Positions 1 through 9,277 of a stretch of DNA of 64,000 bases are shown here, in pieces. The notes below the pieces were generated by a model. That model made no database searches. It was not told the origin of the DNA and worked only from the letters and a program-made list of their open reading frames with translations. The stretch comes from Pseudomonadota bacterium (GTDB lineage Bacteria > Pseudomonadota > Alphaproteobacteria > Caulobacterales > Caulobacteraceae), in NCBI GenBank assembly GCA_018241995.1, contig JAFECT010000013.1, positions 1 through 64,000 on the forward strand. Direction: 5' to 3'. Every line of letters starts with the position of its first letter. Positions within the stretch are counted from its first letter, which is position 1. The position numbers and the translations under genes are program-made.

Positions 1-32
1 ACGATAAGTGTCCACAGATCCTAGCCCTTTAT

Positions 33-161
33 CCCCGCTCATCCCGGCGAATGCCGGGACCCAGATCATAAGGCTCCTAAGTCTGCAGAAGCGCGCTTTG
101 CTCTGCTTCGCCGGGCGTGCGCCAGTGCATCTGGGCCCCGGCATTCGCCGGGGTGAGCGGG
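33..161. repeat. Intergenic inverted repeat (dispersed palindromic element)
   Basis: Two arms of about 33 bases (33-66 and 129-161) are reverse complements with two mismatches; both contain CCCGGCGAATGCCGGG or its complement, itself palindromic. The arms enclose about 60 bases. This resembles the short intergenic palindromic elements common in alphaproteobacterial genomes. It lies just past the stop of the leftmost cyclophilin and could act as a 3'-end hairpin. A 65-codon reading frame across it is not a credible gene. Confidence 0.8.
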
Positions 162-165
162 CTTT

Positions 166-939
166 TCAGCGCACCTCGACCGGCAGGTTGACCATGCACA
201 CCTGAAGGGCCGGACCCCAGTCCTCACGGGCCTTGGCCATGGCCGCGTCGAAGGCGGGAGAACCCTGGGCGGCCACGAACACCTTGGGCCGCTCGGCGGC
301 GGGGATGTCGGCGGCGATGCGGGCCTTGAGAATCTTGTCCGGCTGGGCCGGAGGCTCGCCGGGCGCCATGGCCTTCAGCGCCTCCTGGCCGGCCACCACC
401 CTGCCCCAGGCGGTGAACACCCGCTCCAGCCGCGCGGCCGGGGCCATGGTCAGGAAGATCTGCGCGTCGCCCGAGTCGGGCGCCTCGTACTGCGCCGTGG
501 CGGCCATGCCGGGGCAGTAGCGCACATAGGCCTTGCCGTCCGGGTCGATCAGAACCGGCATGTCACCGACGAAGCCGGACTTCGGGTTGACCAGCACGGG
601 CGCCGTGGCGGGCGTGAACGCCGCCTCGCTCTTGATCGTACCCTCGCCCGAGGTCGGGTCGCCGCCGACCTGCTTCTCGCCGGTCTGGGCGAAGTCGCCG
701 GCCAGCACCCGGTAGAAGACGTTGTCGTCGTAGTAGTGCTTGCGCACCAGCTTGCGCGTGCGCTCCACGTGCAGCGGCGCGATGGCGGGCTGAAGCTCCA
801 CGATCACCCGGCCCTTGGTGGTCTCGAACACCACCAGGTTCTCAGGGTCGACCGGGGTCAGCGCAGGCGCGGTCTGGGCCGCGGCCGGGCCCGCGATCAT
901 GGCCAGGGCGAAGAACAGCGCTGTGGGCCTCATATGCAT
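166..939 (-). CDS. Exported cyclophilin-like protein, divergent
   Basis: A 257-residue protein with an N-terminal signal peptide (hydrophobic run ending near AAAQT), then a cyclophilin-type peptidyl-prolyl isomerase fold. The family motif is degenerate: FYRVLAGDFAQTGEK replaces the FHRVIxGFMxQTGDP of its two neighbours, so the catalytic His-Arg context is partly lost, though TAWGRVV is kept. It is the third gene of a tandem run of three cyclophilins read leftward; its start is 5 bases from the preceding stop. ATG at 939 is preceded by AGGTGAG at good spacing; ATG at 933 is the alternative. A periplasmic folding or binding role is inferred, and activity may be weak. Confidence 0.82.
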   Translation of the reverse strand: MHMRPTALFFALAMIAGPAAAQTAPALTPVDPENLVVFETTKGRVIVELQPAIAPLHVERTRKLVRKHYYDDNVFYRVLAGDFAQTGEKQVGGDPTSGEGTIKSEAAFTPATAPVLVNPKSGFVGDMPVLIDPDGKAYVRYCPGMAATAQYEAPDSGDAQIFLTMAPAARLERVFTAWGRVVAGQEALKAMAPGEPPAQPDKILKARIAADIPAAERPKVFVAAQGSPAFDAAMAKAREDWGPALQVCMVNLPVEVR

Positions 940-944
940 TCCGC

Positions 945-1820
945 TCACCTGATCTGGGTCGGGACCTCGATATCGCACGCCGAGAAGTCGGCGCCCTTGG
1001 CCTTGCGCGTCTTGTCGACCAGGTCCTGGAAGCTCCTGCTCCTGGGGTCCATGACCAGGACGCGCGGCCGGGCGCCGGCCGGCAGGTCGGCAAGGATCTG
1101 CACCTTGGTCATGATGTCGGGATCGGCCACCGGCTCGCCGGTCTTGATGGCGCGCACCACGTCCAGGCCCGAGACCACCCGGCCCCAGGCGGTGTAACGC
1201 TTCTCCAGCGAGGGATAGGCCTGGCGCATCAGGAAGAACTGGCTGTTGGCGCTGTTCTCCGCGTCGTCGCGCGCCATCCCGGCCACGCCGGGGCAATACA
1301 GGCCCCAGGCCCAGACCTTGTGGTCGCCGGTCTTGCCGAGCATCTCGTCCGGCTGGGTCTCGATCGGGAAGGCGTCGATGAAGCCGATCACCGCCCCGGT
1401 CGGATGCGCCACGGGCGCGAAGGGCGTGCTGTCGTCGCGGCGGAAACTGAACTCGGCCTTCACGTCGGGATAGGGCGACTGGCCCTCGCCGGTGCCGAGC
1501 GGATCGCCGGTCTGGGCCATGAAGCCGTCGATGACGCGGTGGAATTTCAGCCCATCGTAAAAGCGCTGGCGGGTCAGGAGCCGGATGCGCGCCACATGCT
1601 CGGGCGCCGCCTGGGGCATCATCTCGACGTAGATGCGGCCCTTGGAGCTGTCGATCACCAGCACGTTCTCGGGATCGATCTCGCGCCACTCGTCGGCCAC
1701 GGGCGCGACAGCGACGGCCGCCGGCGCCGCCTTGGGCTTGGCCTTCTTGGCCTCAGCCAGGCCCGGCGCCAGGGCCAGAGACATCACGACGGCCGTCGCC
1801 GCCAGCATCGATCCGCGCAT
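945..1820 (-). CDS. Periplasmic peptidyl-prolyl cis-trans isomerase, cyclophilin type
   Basis: A 291-residue protein: signal peptide (MRGSMLAATAVVMSLALAPG, cleavage near LAEA), a lysine/alanine linker, then a cyclophilin domain. FHRVIDGFMAQTGDP carries the catalytic Arg and the Phe/Gln pocket, and QFFLM and YTAWGRVV are further core motifs. It should isomerise X-Pro bonds in the periplasm. The reading frame opens at a GTG at 1835, but ATG 1820 follows GGGGAGAG at ideal distance and is preferred. It lies between two paralogues and is probably co-transcribed with them, only 31 bases after the upstream stop. Confidence 0.9.
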   Translation of the reverse strand: MRGSMLAATAVVMSLALAPGLAEAKKAKPKAAPAAVAVAPVADEWREIDPENVLVIDSSKGRIYVEMMPQAAPEHVARIRLLTRQRFYDGLKFHRVIDGFMAQTGDPLGTGEGQSPYPDVKAEFSFRRDDSTPFAPVAHPTGAVIGFIDAFPIETQPDEMLGKTGDHKVWAWGLYCPGVAGMARDDAENSANSQFFLMRQAYPSLEKRYTAWGRVVSGLDVVRAIKTGEPVADPDIMTKVQILADLPAGARPRVLVMDPRSRSFQDLVDKTRKAKGADFSACDIEVPTQIR

Positions 1821-1851
1821 GCGCTCTCCCCTCACCGCTTGCGTCCCCGGC

Positions 1852-2724
1852 TCACTTCACCTGGGTCGGCACGTCCACGTCGCATACCGAAAAGTCGGCG
1901 CCCCGGGCCGCACGGGTCTTGTCGACGATGCCCTGGAAGGCCGCGCTCTTGGTGTCGAGCATCATCACCTTGGGCCGGGACCCCTGGGGCATGTCGGCCA
2001 GGATCTGCACCTTGGTCATGATGTCCGGATCCTTGACCGGCTCACCGGTCTTGATCGAGCGCACCACCTCCAGACCCGAGACCACCCGCCCCCAGGTGGT
2101 GTAGTCGCCGGGCAGTTGCACCTCGCCCGGCGAGTGCTGGCGCATCAGGAAGAACTGGCTATTGGCGCCGTCCGGATCGTCGGTGCGCGCCATGGCCGCC
2201 GCGCCGGGGCACAAGAGGCCCTGGGCCAGCACCTTATGGTCGGCAGTGACCATCATCTGGCCGTCGGGCCGCGAGCGCACCGCAAAGTTGTCGATGAAGC
2301 CGTCGACATGGCCGGCGGCGCTGATGATGCCGGTGAACGGCGTCTTCTCGTCGCGCCGGAAGGTGAATTCCGCCTTCAGGTTCGGATAGGTCGAGCCGCC
2401 CGAGCCGGTGCCTTGCGGGTCGCCGGTCTGGTCCATGAACTCGTCGATGACGCGGTGGAACTTGATCCCGTCGTAGAAGTGCTCGCGCGCCAGGCGCTTC
2501 ACGCGCTCCACGTGATTGGGGGCGGCGACCGGCATCATCTCGACCATGATGCGGCCCTTCGACGTGTCGATCACCAGCACGTTCTCGGGGTCGATCTCGC
2601 GCCAGTCGGCCGGGTTCGCGCTCACGGCGGGCGCGGCCGGGGCGGGCGTCGCCGGCTTGGCGGCCAGCGCCAGTCCCGGAGCCAGCATCAGCCCCAGGGC
2701 CGAGGCGATCAGCAGTCGGTTCAT
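1852..2724 (-). CDS. Periplasmic peptidyl-prolyl cis-trans isomerase, cyclophilin type
   Basis: A 290-residue protein with a signal peptide (MNRLLIASALGLMLAPGLAL) and an Ala/Pro linker, followed by a full cyclophilin domain. FHRVIDEFMDQTGDP, QFFLM and YTTWGRVV are all present. It is closely similar along its length to the next gene, including the VLVIDxSKGRI opening strand, so the two are recent tandem duplicates. An open frame reaches 2841, but ATG 2724 sits behind AAGGG and starts the signal peptide directly. It is the first gene of the three-cyclophilin run, downstream of coaD on the same strand. Confidence 0.9.
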   Translation of the reverse strand: MNRLLIASALGLMLAPGLALAAKPATPAPAAPAVSANPADWREIDPENVLVIDTSKGRIMVEMMPVAAPNHVERVKRLAREHFYDGIKFHRVIDEFMDQTGDPQGTGSGGSTYPNLKAEFTFRRDEKTPFTGIISAAGHVDGFIDNFAVRSRPDGQMMVTADHKVLAQGLLCPGAAAMARTDDPDGANSQFFLMRQHSPGEVQLPGDYTTWGRVVSGLEVVRSIKTGEPVKDPDIMTKVQILADMPQGSRPKVMMLDTKSAAFQGIVDKTRAARGADFSVCDVDVPTQVK

Positions 2725-2860
2725 CAAGCTTACCCTTTGGACGAATCCGGCCGTCCACGGGCCGGAGCATAGGTGATCTTTGGTGCGACGCTGGCCGCGA
2801 CCGAAGGCGAAGTGATGGCGGCGCCGTGCGCGCCGCGCCATGCGACGCGAGGTCCCGCAC

Positions 2861-3346
2861 TCATCGGGGGAACTTGGCCCTGACCGCCGTGGCGATGGCG
2901 GGAGGCACGAAGGCGTCGATCTCGCCGCCCAGGCGCGCGATCTCCTTGACCAGGCGCGAGGCGATGGCCTGGTGGCGCGGGTCGGCCATCAGGAACACCG
3001 TCTCGATCTCACGATTGAGCTGCTGGTTCATCGCCGTCATCTGGAACTCGTATTCGAAGTCGGCCACGGCGCGCAGGCCCCGCACGATGATGCCCGCGCC
3101 CACCTCCTCGGCAAAGGTCATGAGTAGGGAGTCGAACGGCCGGACCTCGATCTGTCCGTCGAACTTGGGCCGGCATTCCGCCTGAAGCATCCGCACGCGT
3201 TCTTCGAGCGTGAACAGCGGGGCCTTCTCTTCGTTGATGGCGACGCCGATCACCAGCTTGTCGACCAGCTTCACCGCGCGGCCGATGATGTCGAGATGGC
3301 CGTTGGTGACGGGATCGAAGGTCCCCGGATAGAGCCCGACGCGCAT
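2861..3346 (-). CDS. coaD: Phosphopantetheine adenylyltransferase
   Basis: A 161-residue protein of normal family length. It transfers AMP from ATP to 4'-phosphopantetheine, the penultimate step of coenzyme A synthesis, in the cytoplasm. The nucleotidyltransferase signature GTFDPVTNGHLDII (the TxGH motif) lies near residues 8-21, and the conserved RGLRAVADFEYE segment and the C-terminal SRLVKEIARLGG stretch are present. ATG 3346 has GGAAGCG upstream. It follows gyrA on the same strand with a 29-base gap, so it may share that transcript. Confidence 0.96.
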   Translation of the reverse strand: MRVGLYPGTFDPVTNGHLDIIGRAVKLVDKLVIGVAINEEKAPLFTLEERVRMLQAECRPKFDGQIEVRPFDSLLMTFAEEVGAGIIVRGLRAVADFEYEFQMTAMNQQLNREIETVFLMADPRHQAIASRLVKEIARLGGEIDAFVPPAIATAVRAKFPR

Positions 3347-3375
3347 CGCTTCCGCCCCCGCTTTGGCCAGAGCCC

Positions 3376-6165
3376 TTAGGCCTCGCCGGACCCGCCCTCG
3401 TCAACCGCCGTGTCGTCGGCCGCGCCCTCGGCGTCGGTGTCTTCGTCCGCGCCTTCGGTTTCGGCGATGCGCTCGACCGAGACGACCTTCTCGCCCTCGC
3501 CGGTGCGGAAGATGATCACGCCCTTGGTGCGACGGCTGGCGATGCGGATGCGCTTGACCGGCACCCGGATCAGCTGGCCGCCCTCGGTGACCAGCAGGAT
3601 CTCGTCGCCGTTCTCGACCGGGAACGAGGCCACCAGCTTGCCGCCGCGCGACAGGTCGTGGGCGCCGAAGCCCTGGCCGCCGCGGCCGGTGCGCCGATAG
3701 TCATAGGAGGACGTGCGCTTGCCCAGGCCCGTGTCGGCCACGGTAAGGACGAACTGCTCGGCCGCCTCCAGCTCGGCGAAGCGTTCGGGCGTCAGCTGGG
3801 CGTCGCCGCCTTCGGCCTCATCCTCGTCGTCCGCGGGCGCCACGTCCTCGACCGGCTCTCCGGCCTCGGCCGCGACCTTGGCGGATTCGAGCTTCAGGTA
3901 GGCGCTGCGCTCGGCCGGCGTGGCCTCGACGCGGCCCAGCACAGCCATGGAGATCACCGTATCGTCGCCCTGCAGCTTGATCCCGCGCACACCGGTGGAG
4001 TCGCGGCCCTTGAACACCCGAACCTCATTGACGGCGAAGCGGATGCAGCGCGCATTGGCCGTGGTCAGCAGGATATCCTGATCCTCGGTGCAGAGCGCGA
4101 CGCCGACCATGGAATCGCCGTCCTCCAGCTTCATGGCGATCTTGCCGGCCCGGTTGACGTTGACGAAGTCAGACAGGCGGTTTCGGCGCACGTCGCCAGA
4201 GCGGGTGGCGAACATGATGTCCAGATCGTCCCACTGCGCCTCGTCCTCGGGCAGGGGCAGCACGTTCATGATCGTGTCGCCGGGCTCGATCGGCAGCAGG
4301 TTGACGAAGGCCTTGCCCTTGGACGTCGGTCCGCCGATCGGCAGCCTCCAGACCTTGAGCTTGTAGGCCTTGCCGTTGGACGCGAAGAACAGCACCGGCG
4401 CGTGGGTCGAGGCGGAGAACACGCCGACAATGGCGTCCTCGTCCTTCATCGCCATGCCCGAGCGGCCTTTGCCGCCGTGGTGCTGGGTCCGGTACTGCGC
4501 CAGGGGGGTGCGCTTGACGTAGCCGGAGTGGGTGACGGTGACGACCATGTCCTCGCGCGGGATCAGGTCTTCGTCTTCCAGCTCGTAGTCGCCCTCGACG
4601 ATCTGGGTGCGGCGCGGCACGGCGAAGCGGTCGCGCACCTCCAGGAGCTCGTTGCGCATGATCTCGATCACGCGGTCGCGCGAACCCAGGATGTCGAGGT
4701 ACTCGCGGATCGAGCCGGCCAGCTCTTCGGCCTCGCCGTAAATCTCGTCACGGCCGAGGCCCGTCAGGCGCGACAGGGTCAGCGACAGGATCGCCCGCGC
4801 CTGTTCGTCGGTCAGGCGGATCGAGCCGCCTTCCAGCACGATCGAGCGCGGGTCGGCGATCAGCTCCACCAGCCGGATCATGTCGCCCGCCGGCCAGTCC
4901 TGCGCCTGCAGGCGCTGGCGCGCCTCGGCCGGATCGGCGGACGAGCGGATGATGTGGATCACCTCGTCGATATTGGCGACCGCGATGGCCAGGCCGACCA
5001 GCACATGGCCGCGGTCGCGCGCCTTGCCCAGCTCGAACTTGGTGCGGCGCACCACCACCTCTTCCCGGAATTCCAGGAAGGCGTCGATCATGGGCCTCAG
5101 GCCCATCTGCTCGGGCTTGCCGTGGTTCAGCGCCAGCATGTTGACGCCGAACGAGGATTGCAGCGCCGAATAGCGATAGAGCTGGTTCAGGATCACGTCG
5201 CCCGAAGCGTCGCGCTTCAGCTCGATCACCACCCGCATGCCCTGGCGCGAGCTCTCGTCGCGGATGTCGGCGATGCCTTCGAGCCGCTTCTCGCGGACCA
5301 TCTCGGCGATCCGTTCGATCATCGTGGCCTTGTTCACCTGATACGGGATCTCGGTGACGATGATGGCTTCGCGGTCCTTGCGGATGGTCTCGACCGAGGC
5401 CTTGCCGCGCACCACCACCGAGCCGCGGCCCGAGATCAGCGCGTTGCGGGCGGCCGTGCGGCCCAGGATCTCGCCGCCGGTCGGGAAGTCCGGCCCCGGC
5501 ACGATCTCCAAGAGGTCTTCCAGCGCGATGTCGGGATTGGCCAGGGTCGCCAGGCAGGCGTCGACCACTTCGCCCAGGTTATGCGGCGGGATGTTGGTGG
5601 CCATGCCGACCGCGATGCCGCCGGCGCCGTTGACGAGCAGGTTCGGGATGCGCGCCGGCAGGACGACCGGCTCCAGTTCCTTGCCGTCGTAGTTGTCCTG
5701 GAAATCGACGGTGTCGCGGTCGATGTCGGCCAGAAGCGCCGTGGCCGGATGGGCCATGCGGCACTCGGTGTATCGCATCGAGGCCGGCGGATCGCCGTCG
5801 ACCGAGCCGAAGTTGCCCTGGCCGTCGATCAGCACTAGGCCCATCGAGAAGTCCTGGGCCATGCGCACCAAGGCGTCATAGACCGACTGGTCCCCGTGCG
5901 GGTGCAGGCGGCCCAGCACGTCGCCGACCACGCGGGCGGACTTGGAGTACGACTTGTCGGGCGTCATGCCCAAGCCGTGCATCGAGAACAGGATGCGCCG
6001 GTGCACGGGCTTCAGGCCGTCGCGCGCGTCGGGCAGCGCACGCGCCACGATCACGCTCATGGCGTAGTCGAGATACGAGCGCTTGAGCTCGTCCTCGATC
6101 GCGATAGGGGCGATGCCCCCGCGGCCCGGCTCAGTGCCGGAGGGAATGGTCGCGTCGTCGTGCAA
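3376..6165 (-). CDS. gyrA: DNA gyrase subunit A
   Basis: A 929-residue type II topoisomerase subunit that cleaves and rejoins DNA during negative supercoiling, with GyrB. The catalytic tyrosine is in MRYTECRM (Tyr132); the quinolone-resistance region reads [20 protein letters not shown], with Gln93 where E. coli has Ser83. The C-terminal wrapping domain has the box sequence QHHGGKG (4465-4485) in place of the canonical QRRGGKG. An acidic stretch late in the C-terminal domain ([20 protein letters not shown] region) makes the protein longer than the E. coli form. The only plausible start is TTG 6165, since an in-frame TAA lies three codons upstream; no good Shine-Dalgarno is visible. Divergent from sodC. 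Confidence 0.97.
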   Translation of the reverse strand: MHDDATIPSGTEPGRGGIAPIAIEDELKRSYLDYAMSVIVARALPDARDGLKPVHRRILFSMHGLGMTPDKSYSKSARVVGDVLGRLHPHGDQSVYDALVRMAQDFSMGLVLIDGQGNFGSVDGDPPASMRYTECRMAHPATALLADIDRDTVDFQDNYDGKELEPVVLPARIPNLLVNGAGGIAVGMATNIPPHNLGEVVDACLATLANPDIALEDLLEIVPGPDFPTGGEILGRTAARNALISGRGSVVVRGKASVETIRKDREAIIVTEIPYQVNKATMIERIAEMVREKRLEGIADIRDESSRQGMRVVIELKRDASGDVILNQLYRYSALQSSFGVNMLALNHGKPEQMGLRPMIDAFLEFREEVVVRRTKFELGKARDRGHVLVGLAIAVANIDEVIHIIRSSADPAEARQRLQAQDWPAGDMIRLVELIADPRSIVLEGGSIRLTDEQARAILSLTLSRLTGLGRDEIYGEAEELAGSIREYLDILGSRDRVIEIMRNELLEVRDRFAVPRRTQIVEGDYELEDEDLIPREDMVVTVTHSGYVKRTPLAQYRTQHHGGKGRSGMAMKDEDAIVGVFSASTHAPVLFFASNGKAYKLKVWRLPIGGPTSKGKAFVNLLPIEPGDTIMNVLPLPEDEAQWDDLDIMFATRSGDVRRNRLSDFVNVNRAGKIAMKLEDGDSMVGVALCTEDQDILLTTANARCIRFAVNEVRVFKGRDSTGVRGIKLQGDDTVISMAVLGRVEATPAERSAYLKLESAKVAAEAGEPVEDVAPADDEDEAEGGDAQLTPERFAELEAAEQFVLTVADTGLGKRTSSYDYRRTGRGGQGFGAHDLSRGGKLVASFPVENGDEILLVTEGGQLIRVPVKRIRIASRRTKGVIIFRTGEGEKVVSVERIAETEGADEDTDAEGAADDTAVDEGGSGEA

Positions 6166-6262
6166 GGGAGGTTACAGAATCGGGGGAAATTGAAGGTGCC
6201 CGCTTGTTAGCACCCCCACCTCGCGGGTGCAAAAAAAGCGAGGCCGAAAGAGGGAGTTTTCC

Positions 6263-6844
6263 ATGCGCGGGTTTGTCTTGTCTCTGACGGTCGCGGGCCT
6301 CGCCTGCGCGGGCTCTCACACGGCCTCGGCCCAGCCCACCGGCGCACCCTTGGTGGCCCCCGCCCAGACCGCCGCCAACGGTGACCTGATGGGCGCCGAC
6401 GGCCGGGTGATCGGGCGGGTGATGCTGCGCGAAGGGCCGACCGGCGTCCTGATCTCGGTCGAGGCGCGCGGGCTCAAGCCCGGCTGGCACGGCATGCATT
6501 TCCACGAGAAGGGGACCTGCTCCGACGCGGGGTTCAAGATGTCGGGCGGGCACATGAACCATGAGCCCAAGCGCTCGCACGGCCTGCTCTCGGCCGGCGG
6601 ACCGGATTTCGGCGATCTGCCCAGCCTGTGGGTCGGGGCCGACGGCTCCGGCCACGCCCAGGCGTTCTCGACCCTGGTGTCGCTGCATGGCGCGGGCGGG
6701 CGCGCCGCCCTGCTGGACGCGGACGGCTCGGCCCTGGTGATCCACGCCGATCCCGACGACCAGACCACCCAGCCGATCGGCGGCGCCGGCGCACGGGTCG
6801 CCTGCGCGGTGATCAACGCAGCGGGGCTGGTTCCGGCCGGCTAA
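6263..6844 (+). CDS. sodC: Periplasmic Cu/Zn superoxide dismutase
   Basis: A 193-residue exported enzyme that dismutates superoxide. A signal peptide (MRGFVLSLTVAGLACAG, cleavage near TASAQ) precedes the domain. Copper ligands are visible in HFHE, in GGH and in ALVIHAD; the disulfide cysteines in GTCSD and VACAVI are kept. Of the zinc ligands, GGH, SHG and FGD are present, but the position of bovine His80 is Asp115 (GPDFGDLP), so zinc coordination may differ. ATG 6263 follows GAGGGAG. The gene is divergent from gyrA across about 97 bases, an arrangement I associate with Caulobacter. Confidence 0.93.
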   Translation: MRGFVLSLTVAGLACAGSHTASAQPTGAPLVAPAQTAANGDLMGADGRVIGRVMLREGPTGVLISVEARGLKPGWHGMHFHEKGTCSDAGFKMSGGHMNHEPKRSHGLLSAGGPDFGDLPSLWVGADGSGHAQAFSTLVSLHGAGGRAALLDADGSALVIHADPDDQTTQPIGGAGARVACAVINAAGLVPAG

Positions 6845-6888
6845 GCCCTTCCCGGCTAAGTGGAATCGCTTCGCCGATCAGGAAGGGC
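6845..6888. terminator. Hairpin between convergent sodC and hydrolase
   Basis: GCCCTTCC immediately after the sodC stop pairs with GGAAGGGC at 6881-6888; an inner CGGC/GCCG pair extends the stem. It lies between two genes that end toward each other and could serve both. There is no strong U-tract on the + side (the run is AAAATATT), so it is called from symmetry and position only. Confidence 0.5.
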
Positions 6889-6904
6889 GACCAAGCAAAA
6901 TATT

Positions 6905-8242
6905 CTAAGGCGTCACACAGGCGCCGTCCGGCGCGGTGCAGCGAGCGACCCAGGCGACCAAGGCGTCGTTCAGGCCCGGCGCCTGCCGCCACCAGAAGAA
7001 CGGCTCGCCGGGCTGGGGCCGGACGGTCAGGTTGTGCTCGGCCCGAGGCGCGATCAGCGCCGTGTAGGGCGCGCCTGTGGCGTCCAGCGCATCCTCGATC
7101 CGGCGCACGGTCTCCGGCACCGGCATCAGCTGGTCGTGCTCGCCGTAGACCAGCAGCACCGGCAGGCGCAGCTTCGGCCACAGGGTCCCGGTGTCGAGGT
7201 GGGCGCGCACGGCGTACCAGTCCCAGACCCAGTGCGGCTTCAGCGGCAGGCCGAGATACTGGAACCAGGGCCGGTCCCTGTCGCGCGCCGCAGCCGCGGC
7301 GAACGCCTCGTAGGGCCCGTCGCCCGAGGCGGCGTCCAGGAACAGGCGGTAGTCGGCCAGGGCCTTGGCCTTGTCGTCGGGGCTCCAGTCCTGAGCGGTG
7401 ATGTCCTTGCCCACGCGATACAGATCCTGGTCGCGCAGGCGCTGGGCCGGAGCGTCCTCGGCGATCAGGAAGGCGATCCGATCCGGCGCCAGACGCGCCG
7501 CGACGGGGGTGACGATGCCGCCCTCACTGTGGCCCAGGACGCCGATCCGGCGCGAATCCACGTCGCCGCGCGCGGCCAGCAGCGCCATCCCGGCCAGGAG
7601 GTCGCGCGCCAGGTCCTCATAGCCCGCCTTGCGCCAGTCGCCGCCGGACTGGCCGCTGCCGCGCTTGTCGTAGACCAGGGCCGCGATCCCGGCCCTGGCG
7701 AAGCGGTCGGCGACATAGCGGCTGGTCCCCCAACGGCTCTCCGGCCCCGAGCCGTGCGAGAAGACCACCGCCGGGTGGCGGCCAGGCGTGGTCGGCATGG
7801 CCAGGGTGCCGGACAGCACCACGTCGCCGTTGCGGAAGCTCACCGCGATCTCGCGATAAGGCAGAGGCCGGGCGCGGGTGCGTCGGAGCGTGAAGGTCCC
7901 GGCGCCGTCGTCGCCCTTGAAGGCGCCGCTGAGCGTATCGCCGGCCAGGGTCCCGTCCAGCGCGGTGTCGCCCATGCCGAAGCGGATGTGCGCGCCCTCC
8001 GCCGTCAGCCCGGACAGCGGATAGTCCATCACCGCCCAGCGCTCGGCGCTGAACCGGCCGTTGGGCGCGGCCGCGTCGCCGACGAAATCGAAACGGATCG
8101 GCAGGGCCTGACCCTGCTGGACCAGCTCCCCTTCCCAATGACCCGCGACGGTTGCCGGGATCGGGGGCGCGGGCGCCTGAGCGAACGCTACGCCCGCAGT
8201 GGACGCCGCCAGGACGGCGACAAAGAGAAGCGTGCGCATCAT
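6905..8242 (-). CDS. Exported alpha/beta hydrolase
   Basis: A 445-residue protein with a signal peptide (MMRTLLFVAVLAASTAGVAFAQ). An N-terminal all-beta region (about residues 30-140) precedes an alpha/beta hydrolase domain. VVFSHGSGPESR is the oxyanion region, GHSEGG carries the nucleophilic serine, and YGEHDQLMP and RAEHNL supply the likely acid and histidine. Substrate is unknown; the layout resembles exported esterase or dienelactone-hydrolase-like proteins. It converges with sodC. ATG 8242 and ATG 8239 are adjacent and cannot be separated. Confidence 0.85.
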   Translation of the reverse strand: MMRTLLFVAVLAASTAGVAFAQAPAPPIPATVAGHWEGELVQQGQALPIRFDFVGDAAAPNGRFSAERWAVMDYPLSGLTAEGAHIRFGMGDTALDGTLAGDTLSGAFKGDDGAGTFTLRRTRARPLPYREIAVSFRNGDVVLSGTLAMPTTPGRHPAVVFSHGSGPESRWGTSRYVADRFARAGIAALVYDKRGSGQSGGDWRKAGYEDLARDLLAGMALLAARGDVDSRRIGVLGHSEGGIVTPVAARLAPDRIAFLIAEDAPAQRLRDQDLYRVGKDITAQDWSPDDKAKALADYRLFLDAASGDGPYEAFAAAAARDRDRPWFQYLGLPLKPHWVWDWYAVRAHLDTGTLWPKLRLPVLLVYGEHDQLMPVPETVRRIEDALDATGAPYTALIAPRAEHNLTVRPQPGEPFFWWRQAPGLNDALVAWVARCTAPDGACVTP

Positions 8243-8292
8243 CGGTCCGGCCCCATGCTTCGCTCCACCTTAGCAGCGGTGAAGCGTCGCGC

Positions 8293-9231
8293 TCAGGACA
8301 TCGAACCCACCTTTTCGGCCGTTTCCGTCGGCGTGAGCCGACCGGACTTGGCGCGCAGGCGCTCGGTGATCGCCACCACCGCCACCCCGCCGATGCAGAT
8401 GGCGGCGCCGGCCACGATCTGGGGCGTCAGCACGTCGCCCATCAGCCCCACCCCGATGGCGCCGGAGACCAGGGGGCTGGTCAGCATGTAAGGCGTCACC
8501 CGCCCCGCCTCGCGCCGTTGCACCAGCCAGAACAGCATCACCGTGGCGCCCACGGTCGAAGCCACGGCGGCGAACACCACCGAGCCCCAGATCATCGCGT
8601 CCGCATGGGCCAGGGCGCCCCACCGCTGGCGCTCGAACACGGCAGACGCCAGCCCCATGCACGGCGCGGCGAACAGCGAGATGATCCCTTGCAGCTTGAG
8701 CGCCGGGACAGCCGCGGTGCGCCGCGCGATGATGGCGCCGAGCGCCCAGGCCGCGCTGGCCACCACCCCCACGGCGATGGCCGGCCAATCCCTGAGCGCG
8801 TGGGCGTCGCCGGTCATGATCGCTACGCCCGCAAAAGCCAGGGCCAGGCCCGCCATAGCCGCGCGCGACATCGGCTCGCCCAGCAAGAGCCACGAGAACA
8901 GCACCGTCATCGGAATCCACAGCTGCAGGCTGACCGACAGCGGGCTCAGGTCATGGGCGATGGAAAAGCCGAAATAGATCAGGCCGAAGTGCACCGGCCC
9001 GGCGCAGATGGCCAAGAGCGCCAGGTTCTTCCACTGCGGGAACGGCGGGCGCACGAACGGCAGCAGGATCGCCGAGGCCAGGACGAACCTGAGCGCGCCC
9101 ACCAGCATCGGCGGCAGGACCTGGGTCGCCATCTTGGCCGCGGCGTTGTTCACGCCCCAGATCACCACGATCAGCACGATCGCGCCGATCTCGGCGAGCG
9201 TCAGTCGGGAATCGGAGCGGGGCGCGGACAC
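8293..9231 (-). CDS. EamA/DMT-family membrane transporter
   Basis: A 312-residue protein with about ten hydrophobic segments in two EamA repeats (first from LTLAEIGAIVLIVVIWG, second from WPAIAVGVVASAAWALG). Such proteins export small metabolites or amino acids across the inner membrane; the substrate cannot be read from the sequence. The start is GTG 9231 with a weak ribosome site; no better start exists upstream. It lies after ssb on the same strand with a gap of 46 bases. Confidence 0.85.
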   Translation of the reverse strand: MSAPRSDSRLTLAEIGAIVLIVVIWGVNNAAAKMATQVLPPMLVGALRFVLASAILLPFVRPPFPQWKNLALLAICAGPVHFGLIYFGFSIAHDLSPLSVSLQLWIPMTVLFSWLLLGEPMSRAAMAGLALAFAGVAIMTGDAHALRDWPAIAVGVVASAAWALGAIIARRTAAVPALKLQGIISLFAAPCMGLASAVFERQRWGALAHADAMIWGSVVFAAVASTVGATVMLFWLVQRREAGRVTPYMLTSPLVSGAIGVGLMGDVLTPQIVAGAAICIGGVAVVAITERLRAKSGRLTPTETAEKVGSMS

Positions 9232-9277
9232 AGGCGAGTCTTAGCCTGGAAGCCCGCGCTCCACTATTTCGCCAATC

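Noticed and set aside
8..205. A 65-codon frame at the left edge
   Set aside because: It translates an intergenic palindromic repeat.
3658..5838. A 726-codon open frame opposite gyrA
   Set aside because: It is the antisense of a certain gene; its His/Asp/Arg/Val-rich composition is the usual shadow in high-GC DNA, with no motif or ribosome site.
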